From NCBI RefSeq assembly GCF_033958435.1, contig NC_134137.1, forward strand, positions 64,496,001 through 64,560,000: DNA of 64,000 nucleotides, given 5' to 3'. The translations under genes and the position numbers were made by a program. A model generated the notes under the pieces. That model had not been told where the DNA came from. It ran no database searches and saw only the letters and a program-made list of their open reading frames with translations. Every line of letters starts with the position of its first letter. The first letter of the stretch is position 1. Shown here piece after piece: positions 48,401-60,400 of this stretch. This DNA is from Carettochelys insculpta (taxonomy: Eukaryota > Chordata > Testudines > Carettochelyidae).

Positions 48401-51400
48401 TTTGAAAGTGCTGCGGCTGGCTGCATGCTAATGAGGCACTGAATATTCATTTCAGCGCCTCATTAGTATTCTTCGATTTGGCCGTTAGCATGGCCATTTC
48501 AAAATTTTTCGTAATTGTAGACATGGCCAGCGTGTCAAACGGCTCTATTTCAAAATAGGCCTGTGTGTAGACACTGTATTTCAAAACAGCTAAGTTGTAT
48601 TTCAAAACAGCTAAGTTCTGTTTCAAAATGCATTTTGTATGGAGCAGTATTATTTCAAAATAGCTTATTTCAAAATAAGACTGCTGTGTAGCTATACCCT
48701 AAGGGCATATATCTTAGTAGGATCTAAGTGGTAGGTACCTAAGGAATACTACAAATGAGATGAGATGAAGACAATGACAAATTCAAATGTGGGTTAACTG
48801 CTAGAATGCTAAATGATACTGGAGTACTGAGATCAGGTGACTCACCCATGGGCCCTCAGGAATTCTGTTTCAGAGCCATAAACTGAACCCACATCTCCTG
48901 AGTTCCAATCCAGTGCCTTAATCAAAAGGCCATCCTTGCTCTAGCAATTACTACATTTGTGAAACCTAGGTGAGTTAACAGTCTTAACATTATTTTGTGA
49001 TTTTTGTTGGCTCAACTGGAATGTTGGATTCATTCTGTAACGTACATTATGTTAGAGGCATGCACAATTATTTAAAGATGAGCTGGAAAACAAAATTCTA
49101 CCTGCTAAGATTTAAATTCAGATTTATTCCGTTTCTCTTACAACAGCGTATAGAGAACCATCACTCTATGCACAGTAGATGTGTATCCTATACTAGTATA
49201 TAAATAGATGTCGACTATATATATATAAACATATCTCACTGTACCCCTCAGTTACTCTGATTAAATGGAACATTAGCCAGGCTCAAGTAAGTTTAGAAAT
49301 CATAAAAGTGGGCTTCTGTGATTCGTTGCACATTATTTCAGTTTTAATCCTCTTGGCCAGCAGCACATCTTATTGACGGAGCCCAGATCAATCCCTGTCA
49401 GATGCAGACCTGATTTAAGCAATATAGCATATGCTTTAATTTGAACCTTTTCCAACTGTCGAATAAAGGGAGGGTAATTACGTTGTTTGGTGTGTGACCA
49501 TTTACGCTTTGTGTCCCTGTGTATGTTCTCTACCTAATCAAATCTACCTCTCAAACTCACAGTGGTGAATTCCGTGTGATAAATTGCACAGCCTGGTGAC
49601 AAATGGCATTTGTCATGCACCTTTGCCTGCCTTACCTGCCCTCTGCCTGCCAGGCCATCTCGCCAGGGATTTCATGCAGGAACCCAAACCCTTGAGCAGA
49701 TTCAAACTGACTTTTTGTAAAAAGAGTAGGAAAAAAGCAACCTCATGGAATGTGTCTTCTTTTCACCCCTCACTGTGACATACGAAAGCTCCTTTCCACT
49801 CCATGCTCCTCAGAATATGGATTTTACCACTCATCACATGTTCATGGGTGTAGCCACTGGAATGAGCAATATTCAGACCAGGACAAAATGTGGGGCTTAA
49901 GGTTTGATGTCTTGTAACACATCAGGACAAGAAATGGAAGCTTTTTAATTTGGCAAGGGAGAGGGTCTCTGCCTTGCAGAGGGCCATAGGATTTGCTTTT
50001 CTCTTGAGAGTTCTAGGCTGTCACACCTTAGGCCCTGATCTGAACTTTGCTCATTGGATTCCTACTGACCATCCCACCACTCCTTAGTTCTCTCTCTCCC
50101 TTCCCTGCACTATTTAGTCGTTGCATAATAAACAGCTTCTCTCTCTCTGTTTTTCTTCAGGAAAATTTAAACCTCGCCTTGAACTCTGCCTCAGCCATTG
50201 GATGCCATGTTGTTAATATTGGGGCTGAAGACTTAAAAGAGGGGAAACCTTACCTGGTCTTGGGCCTCTTGTGGCAAGTTATCAAAATTGGCTTGTTTGC
50301 CGATATAGAGCTCAGCAGAAATGAAGGTACATGTGGTGCAGTCTCTCAGACCAGTTCTCTCATCACTGAACAGTCTTCAGTTATTAGTTACTTAAGCTAT
50401 TTGTTAGTTATTACTAGTTATTTCAATGAGCGCTGTGGACTCCTGGTCAAATCTTCATTGCCTCTCTTTTTCAATGCTCTGATTCCCCCACTTCTAGGCT
50501 CCCTAAGCCACAAGGCTCCAAACCTCAGTCCAACCAAAATGTGCATCCTTGTGTCCTTACCTATGCCTGGGATCAGAAGAACATCACGCAACTTTCCTGT
50601 ACTTCATAGAATCCAGCGCCAGATCCCCCTTCTCCTTTTAATTCTCTGTGAACTCGCCATATGGTCACGCACACCCACCTTCTCAACCATGGTTTTTTCC
50701 TGCTGCTTGGTTCCTTTCTCCCCTGGATGTGCTGCCCAGCCACAGCATCTCTTATAATATGCCCCTGTCCACCCGCCTGCCCACCACCCCCTTTCACATC
50801 TCCGTCGTCTCCTCTGGACATATAGGCTACGTCTACACGAGCCCCAAACTTCGAAATGGCCATTTGCGTGGCCATTTCGAAGTTGGGGGCTCGTGTAGAC
50901 ACGGCCATAGCATGGCTTTCTCATTCTCCCCTGCCCTCTGCTGCAATCTCACTGACAGTTCCAGTTGTGGAGAATGGTTCCAGTTTCTTTTCTTTCCTTT
51001 ACTATATAGTGATGGTACGCAGAAGGGACAGCAAGGCTCAGTCTTCTTCCTTGTTACCAGCTGTTTCTGAAGATGTCCAGGCTCTCCTTGCAATGAAGAA
51101 CCTGACCATTGTAGAAACAACTTGAAACAAGGGGGTAGGGGAGGAATCTACTGCCAGGTGACCAGCCAGCTTGGTAGATCACAGCCAGTGCTCCAGAGAT
51201 TAACAGTGATCCATAAACCACTGCTGGGAACCTCTAGACTATTCATACCCTACTTTCATAGTGTGTTTAGTATGTAAAAAGCTGGAAAGTGTCCTTTGTA
51301 TCACCATGAATGGACAATGCGCTAACACAATACATTGGGTTGTACTTTTGTCTGTGTAAGCTTTAGCTCCTTAACATAAAATGGAAAAACCACCAAATCT

Positions 51401-54400
51401 GAGAATTTATGGCATGTGAAATATAAAAACAAAATTAAAATGTATTTGAACCCAGGAGGAAGAAACTGGGTTGCAGTTCCGTGATGCTGCAGTTGTACAA
51501 AATACTCCTTGATACAGGGCAAAATGGTTGTAACATCACTAACATCAAAGTGATTTCTTAACGATGAAATAACGATAGGCTGAGTTTTACCTATGCCTCT
51601 CAAATGTATCAATACACTGGATTCCTGCATTTTCTTCAGTGGGAGAAGGATCAGGCCTTTGCTCAGTAAAGGAAGTTAGAAAGGCTAAATGAAGAGCACA
51701 GATATTCCTGTGCATGGTCTTTATTTTTCTTTCAATTTTGTGCTTGCCAGCGCTTATTGCCCTTCTGCGCGAAGGAGAGAGCCTAGAGGACCTGATGAAA
51801 TTATCCCCAGAGGAGCTGCTGCTGAGGTGGGCAAACTATCACCTGGAGAATGCTGGGTGCAACAAAATCAATAACTTCAGCACAGACATCAAGGTATGAG
51901 AAACACGGATCAGCTGCAGCAAAAATGACACCCTCGAACTACAGCTTTCTCCTCTGCCCTGAGCTTGTGTGCCTGGAGGTGATGGCTTAGGCCGCTGTCC
52001 TGAAAACGTGTGTGCTTAACTTTAAGCTTGTTGTATAGTCCCATTTGTTTCATTAGCGCTACTCACATGATTAAAGTTAACAATGGGTATTGTCTTCTGA
52101 GGTTCGATTTCATGCACCTAGTAGGGATGCACAAAATCGAACTAGCAGGGGTTGACAGTTGAGCTCTGTACTCCTCAATCTCATGAGGCGTGCAGGAGGT
52201 TGATGGAAGTGTTTCTTCTGTCAACCACCCTCTCTGGGGACGGCCAGGTAAGTCAATTGTAGATCGTCGATTCAAGCTACACAATTTCCATAGCTGGAAT
52301 TGCCCATTTACAATTGAGTTTAAGGTCTAGTGTAGACCTAGCCTATGTGGGTGGAGTATTTCCAGGGCTAGGGCCTTAAGGTATGTCTACACTGCAGCAG
52401 TGGGTGAGCTTCCCAGCGTGGGGTGGACAGTGTTGTGTTGGCAGCGCTCGTATTAGCATGCTAAAAATAGTCTGGACGTTGCAGCAGAAGTGGGGTCTTG
52501 GGTTAACCTTGGCTTGAGCATGTATAATGCTTTTCAATGGAATACAAATAACAAATAAGAGTGTGAAGAAAAAAGGAAAGATCTTGATCCCTGTTCTGCA
52601 CTTGCATCACAGATAACATTTCCAATTATCTCAATGGATTTTATTTTAACCCAGCAGATATTTTGTCTAGAGAAGGGCTGTGGGACTCATAGGCAGGCAG
52701 GAGAGTTAGCTGATGTAGCTAAGTAATATAAACTATGATTTATGTCACGTCAAAGTACACGCTGACTTCAACATGGCCAGGATTCAGCCTATGAAACTGC
52801 TTATTTCTTATAAACAGCTTGGCCTCTTTTATAAATACATATATTATAGCATGGATATATGCTTACCAGGAAGCATTGGGGTAGGAGACTGAAGATTTCA
52901 GTGGAATTATTGTGAAAATGAAGATAGATTCTTACATATAAAAGTTTAAAGGATATTCCCTGGAGTGTTTTTCCTTATGTCTCATTAGTAACAATATCAT
53001 GTTTTTTTTAAAAAATAATAATCTGAATCTTTAGTTCAAAGGGTATATTTATGGTTAAGATGATTTCTGAAGTGAGGTTAATTTTTTGTACACCTGCAAC
53101 CAACATTATGTTTTATAAAAGTGAAAGTAAGCAGCATGTGACTGTCTGTCTTATTCTATCCTTTCCCTTGAAAAAATGCTTGGTGAGTGGGGTCAGCTTG
53201 GATGTCTGTCCTTGAGAACTTTGCTTTCTACTTTGTGACCATTTCAATGTTTCTTTAAACTCTGCTTTAAACTTCTGCTTCCTCTTTCTGTCTGTTCTTT
53301 TACTAACCTTTAGCAGAGTGACTTCTACAGCCTTATAAAGGTATATTTTGATATCTCTAATTTAATATTTCCATAGTAAAATAATTCTATCCTTTTCTTT
53401 CCTAAATGCAACATGCAGTATTGTGGTTCTTGCTTCCAGCTTTTCTGTATTTCTATATTTAACATTTTAATATCTTTATAAAACAAACAGATATACAAAC
53501 CAGAAAGCATACAGTGGAAACTGTTACATGCTTTCAGCTTGATTAATTATGCTGTCAAATGCATGATGTAATAAAAACAAAGCCTGTTTGCTTATTGTTC
53601 ATGGAGAAGTAATAGCATGCAAAACCTGGCTTTAGATGTAGTGTTCCCTCCCTTTCTCTGTCTGTTGCAGGACTCCAAAGCTTATTACCATTTGCTGAAC
53701 CAAGTTGCTCCAAAGGGAGATGAAGAAGGTATCCCAGCTATTGCTATTGACATGACAGGCTTAAGGGTAAGACAATATGCATGCAGACGTTTACATTTTC
53801 ATGACTTTTATCTATAGAACTGAGGAAACATTGAGATGCTCTGTAATACCCAAACAAGTACACAAGATTACCATTGAAATGAAATCCTGCATTCAAAAAA
53901 TGAAAAATGCAGAGTTGAAATGATATGTTTTATGTTAGATTTTATTAATGATGATAAACTACCAGCCAGTGTGAGTTATCACAGAAGCTTTAACAGCCCA
54001 TGAACCAGTTAGACACTTAATCAGTATTTGTTTGTGGACATTTTGGGGGGTTATTTCTCAGTCTTATCCTACATGTTAACATTTATCTTTAGAACTTCAT
54101 TTTAAAGTCGCATGGCTCAGTACATTGATTTTAGATAAAAGCAGTGTGCAAATATTGATGTATGATTTGTATTGTGGAAAAGAGAAATATTATAGATTTA
54201 TACAAGAATGTATTTTAATTTCTATATCCTCAGTTTGCAAACAGACAGGAGGCTCATATATATTATGAGACTGATAGTTCAGTATTCTTAGATGTCAACA
54301 TATTTTCATGTTTTTGTTGACTGAAGCATTCAATATCTCTTTTGTCAACACAGGAGAAGGATGACATCCAGAGGGCAGAGTGCATGTTGCAGCAAGCAGA

Positions 54401-57400
54401 GAAATTGGGTTGCCGACAGTTTGTTACAGCCACAGATGTAGTCCGGGGAAACCCCAAGTTAAACTTGGCGTTCATTGCCAACCTGTTCAACAGGTATCCT
54501 GCCCTCCGTAAACCAGAAAACCAGGACATTGACTGGAGTTCTATTGAAGGTAAGGAAGATACAAATAATAAGTGACATCCAACTTTTAGTATGTAACTGG
54601 GACTTGATTGAGTAATTCAGCAGCTGGTTCAACTTTTTTGTGACATATGCATAGGACAATGCCAGCCTAGACAGGCTGGAGGATGGAATATTGCTATGTG
54701 TGTTAATTTCACATACAGCTGGTTCCCTTTATTGTAGACAGATTTGTCTGAATGCACTATTGCTGTGTGACCTCTTAGGCTACAGCCACACAGCCAAGTA
54801 ATTTTGAGATAACAGCTGCTATTTTGAAATCACTTTGCTGTTGTCTACACTACACACACGCGATTTCAAAATAAATTTTAGATAGCGGGTGTGCTGTTTC
54901 AAAATCGGTACACCGCATTGCAGGAGGAATAGTGCCTATTTTGAAATAAGCACTATTCTCTGTCTTAACAGCACCTATTTTGAAATAGCTATAGGTGGTA
55001 GTTCGAAATAAGCACTAAGTCTGTACGCAGTGTATTTTGAAATAGTGAAGTGCTACTTTGAAAAATGTTTGTGGCAGTGGCAACACTACTCCTCCCTGTT
55101 AGAGGGGCATGGAAATGACAGGGATCGGAACTGTTTAATGAGGCGCTGATATGAACTCGTTTTGGGACTAAGGGAATTTCGAAGCCTGGGGTTTATTTTG
55201 AAGAGCCCACACCTACATGACCAGTTTGCGTTTCGAAAGCAGTACTTTTGAAGCATGACTGGCTGCCATTATGCTAATGAGGTTCTGAATATTCATATCA
55301 GAGCCTCATTAAGCAGTTCCGATTCCTGTCATTTACACACCCCTTCCAGAAAGGAGGAGTAGTGTAACCATGACCTGTGTGTAGCAGCCCTATTTCAAAA
55401 TAGTTACTCCAGAATAGCTTATTTCAAAATAGGGCTATGGTGTAGCTATAGCCTTAGCTTGTCTAGACCAGAATTCAGTGTTCTGTTTTAATTGGAAGTA
55501 ATTCCCAGTTACCTCAAGTTAATGAACACAATTGCAAATGCTACTCCAGACACTCCAGTTTTGTGTCCCAGAACAAACATTTATGGGATGTCTCTGGACT
55601 AACATGTACAGATGTATTTTTCAGTTATAGGCTGCATAGTTGTTCATCAGATTTCCTTTCTAACCTGAGTGAGTTCTTGTCTTTTGTGGCACTGGAGTCC
55701 CAAGCTTATTGGCTTGAATGACTTCAAGGGCTGTGTGACTTCAAGTTACCATGAGCGGTTCTTTTATCCAATATGACAACTAGGAAATGTCCTTTTTAAA
55801 CTTCTTTTCTTTGTATGTAAACCTGAAAAAGTCTGTTTAGACTGAAACTTCCATGCTTGGTCTCAGACCAAAGGTTGATTTCTTTTCTGGGAGGAGTTTG
55901 TTTGACCCTTTTGAAGTTCAATGAGCAGAAAGAAAAGTACACTTTTCTCTATTTGCAAATATTTTAAAGACTCCTTCTATGCACAAATCACTTACCAACA
56001 CCTGTATACAAACCTTTAAACTTTGCATGTATCTAGACATCAATTAGCAGTAGTCACTGATAGTTTTATGAAGAATTCTAAAATATAATTATAATCAGTC
56101 AAAAACAGTCTTTTGCACATGCTTAGTGTGTCACTTCAATTAAATATTATTGATTATGTGACGACAACTGAGGAGTTAGTTAAATGCAATTTCACCAGTC
56201 TGAAGTACCACTGCAGTTTTGCAAGCATGGATCTTTCTAGCCCAATGCAGCATAATGCCTAAATCATGTGCTCAACATTAATCATAAGCATTTTTTACAC
56301 AGTCAGCTACACAGTCAACCTGTGGAACTCTTTGCCAGAGGATGTTGTGAAAGCCAAGAGTACAACAGGGTTCAAATAAGAAGCTCATGTAGCATAGGTC
56401 CATCGGTGGCTATTACCCAGGATGGGCAGCAAAGCAAAACTATGCTCAGAAGTGTCCCTAGCCTCTGTTAGCCAGAAGCTAGGAATGGGCAACATAGGAT
56501 GGATCACTTGGTGGTTTCCTGTTCTGTTCATTCCCTCTGAAGCACCACCACTGTTGGAAGACAGGACACTGAGTTAAATGGACTATTGGTTTAAGCCAGT
56601 ATGGCCATTCTGATATGTTCTTATGGGTAGCCCTATTGGAGCCATGAGGGCAGGGGACTTGACTTGATGACCTGTTGAAGTCCCTTCCAGTTCTAGTGCT
56701 CTACGAGTTTATGATTCTAAGTCAATGAGATTCTTCTTGTGCTTAAAATTAAGTGTTTTGCTGGATTGAGGAAGAATGTTCAGCTCCATGCAAGATGTCT
56801 TGGAGTGGGGAGGGGAGGTAGCTGCCAATAGCAACTCATCATAAATTTGTATTTTCAATTGCTTCTCACTTTCTCACAAGGCTGTTGTTGAAACGTCTCA
56901 TGGTTTGACACAGAGGAAAGTTGAATTTCTTAAGTAAGTTTGTGAACAATCTGCTCCAATGCATATGGCGTGTACTGATGTTACCGACTGTTCTGTAATC
57001 TCATATTTCACTGCCTGTTCAGCTCTCATTCTGTATGTCATTTCAGTAAATAGTAGAATCTCCATTTATATTTTCCTTATTGCAGAAAATTGGCTTTACT
57101 GAAGTCTTGTCTTCAGAGTTGATTGATTGATATTCTGTAATTTTAGGTGAAACAAGGGAAGAGAGGACATTTAGGAACTGGATGAACTCCCTGGGTGTCA
57201 GTCCCCGTGTCAATCATTTATATAGGTAAGGGGAGTTATCCTTCTTCCTTTAGATGACTAGTGTGATCTATGTCTTCAAGACACATTGTTTCCAGAAAAC
57301 ATGAGCACATTGCTAGTCCTTTTGAAAACAGAGGTCTTCGTTTTGTTCTTTAGGAAAAAGTGATTCATTCTACTAATGGTTAAATAGAGTTCCTTGCTCA

Positions 57401-60400
57401 CATTTATAAGGTACAATATGTTTCCATTGTTTCAGTGACCTGTCAGATGCCCTGGTTATCTTCCAGCTGTATGAAAAGATTAAAGTGCCAGTAGACTGGA
57501 GCAGAGTGAACAAACCACCATACCCTAAGCTGAGCAGTAACATGAAGAAGGTAAAAAAAAAAAATTGGCATGGCTTTTAGGATATTTATCCCATGTTGTT
57601 GACACTACCACTTTAGCTAATACAAGTTATTTGATTCAGGGGTTGTAAAAAGCTTACATTAGCCTAATGCTTCCACCCAAATAAAAGTGCACTCCCATCG
57701 ACGTACCATGTCTTCACCAGACCCAGTAAATTGATGCTGCTGCATCGATTGCAGCAGCACTGATTTAGTAGGCCAGGGTGGACCAGCCCATAGAAAGCAA
57801 TGAAATCATACTCCATTACAGATTGACTGCGCACATGTTTTAAAATGGAACTGAATCTTTAATCAGCAAATAACAATGTTTAAATCTGGTTTGCCTTTTT
57901 AACTGACACATATTCAAAGCGTTCTCAATCTGACCTGCTTTTGTGTGTGTGTAATTTTGCACATGCAGACACTTGCATTTGTATTCTTTCAAGTGCAAGG
58001 CACAGTGTGTTGCGTCTGCGCATGGGTAGGTGATTGTGCTTCCAAATGTGTGTGCAGGGACTTGAATGTGCCGGCAAGCATTCTCAACTCCTAAGTAGAG
58101 CCCACCAAATTCTATTTGTGTAGTTTAATCAGTCACTCTTTTCCTTCAGTTTTCTAATAAATTCATCAGTGTTTCACCAGCTGGACAGATGGTCAAACAT
58201 TTTGTGTTATTGATTCTCTTGATATTTTTCTGTCTGCCTTTAAACATTTATTTGTGAGTAATTTTTCCCACTGTCTAATTCACTTTTGTCACAAGTTCCA
58301 GTATATGTTCCCAGTGAGTCGGGGTCACCTCATTAATTCCAGCCTTCCAGATCACCTCCCGCCACATGAAAGAAATAAGCGGATTTCATTCTAGATGCTG
58401 ATAGTGACTAAGAGCTCCCCTCTGAATCTCCACTAAATATGCAGCTTTCTCTCAGCTTCCACAGCAAGGCATTTTGGCAAGACACGTCCCCAGGCTGTTT
58501 GTGAGTGAAGTAGCAAAACATGACTAAAGACCAAAAACCTTAATGCATAGAGACTGAAAACCTCAGCTACTGTCCCACAATCACATGACATTGCTGGAGG
58601 TGGGTGGGAGGTGCTATACGCTATATCTCCACACTTCCTGGTCTGTGTGGTGGCATTCAGGCTCTGATAATATACAATAGCATTTCTGTGTCAGATTTCT
58701 ATCCCCTTAGTATTGAAGGGCCAGATCACTAAAACAGCCAAACCCCTGTATCGACACTGATCCCCACTGGATGAAGCTGCCTGCCTGGATTCATTGACAG
58801 AATCTAGCCTAAGTTCCCTGTGACAGTGAAAGATAGCATGAGTGCCCTGAACAGCAACTTTTTCACATTTACAAAGTACACTGTTGGGCTCTGTCATTAA
58901 CAGCTTGAAAATTGCAACTACGCAGTGGATCTGGGAAAAAATCAAGCCAAATTTTCCCTCGTTGGAATTGCTGGGCAGGATCTCAATGAAGGAAACCGCA
59001 CACTAACCCTTGCCTTGATCTGGCAGTTGATGAGAAGGTACAGTAGCTGAACATATATGTCCTGCTTTTCTGGTACGGAGAGATTCCATGGCAATAGGAC
59101 ACCAGCACTCATCACTGAACAGGTGGATCAACACTGCTATTGTTATTCTTGTTGTCTGTATAGAGCCTTATGTGTTCATGGCTCTTCACAGACAATAATA
59201 AGAAAGGCAGACCTTTGCACGCAGAAAGGAGAGAGACAAAGTATTGGGAGATCAAGAGCTGAAACAATACTTAGCAGAGGCACAGGAACAATTTGCGTAC
59301 TGGGGGTGCTGACAGCCACTGAACTAAACTGCAAACACTTCACACCATTTGTTCCTCATCATCTTCCACTCTGCTGTTTCTGGCATGTATGATAGTTAGA
59401 AGTCCTGAGCTATGCTTTCTGTTATGGAAACACCTTGTCAGAGCCTTAGATTTCCTTTTTTTAGCGGATAACACTTTAACTTAGCAGAAAAAGGCATTAC
59501 AACATCTGTAGTGAAAGGCTGAAGATAGACAAAGTTAAACAAGAACCAAGCTGCGAATGTTTATTGGAACAACTTTGCTAGGGATGTCATGGCTTCTCCA
59601 TCGCTTGCAGTCTTAAGTCAAGACTGGATGTCTTAGAATCATGGAATACTAGAACTAAAAGGGACCACAAGAGGTAATCAAGTCCAGTTCCCTGCCCTCA
59701 TGGCAGGACCAAGCACCATCTACATAATCCTTGTTAGATACTTACCTAACCTGTTCTTAAATATCCCCAATGATGGAGATTCTGCAACCACTGTAGATAG
59801 TTTATTCCAGTAATTAATCACCCTGGCAGTTGAAACATTTTTCCTAATGGCCAATCTAAACTTTCCTTGCTGCAGTTAAAGCCCATTGCTTCTTGTCCTA
59901 TTTGTAGATGCTAGGGAGAATAATTTTTTCCCTCCTCTTTGTAACACCCTTTTTGGTAATTGAAAGTTGCAATCATGTCCCTTCTCAGCCTTCTCTTTTC
60001 CAAACTAAACACACCCAGTTCTTTAAATCTTCTCTTGTGGTTATATTTTCGAGACATTTAATCATTTTAGTTTCTCTTCTCTGGACCCTTTCCAGTTTTT
60101 CCACATCTGTCCTAAAATGTGGGGCCCAGAACTGGGTACAGTACAGATAGTCCCCAACTTACAAACAGGTTATGTTCTGAGCACCTGTTCGTAACTCGAT
60201 TTGGTCGTAAGTCAGACAAAACCCTTATGCCGACAGCTATCAACTGCCCACTACCAGTAATGTGTATAATATTAATTCACTAGTACTCCAAACATAACAA
60301 AGCACCTACAAAACAACATGCCATGAATGACAGTTTGACCCCCTTCATATTGCCTCACTATCGCTATTTTCTGCTTTAAATCAATACTTTTTCTCTTTTT

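Noticed and set aside
50047..50757. A 236-codon frame
   Set aside because: It is LCP1 exon 6 (50161-50326) read through its donor into intron 7. Only the exon part is real.
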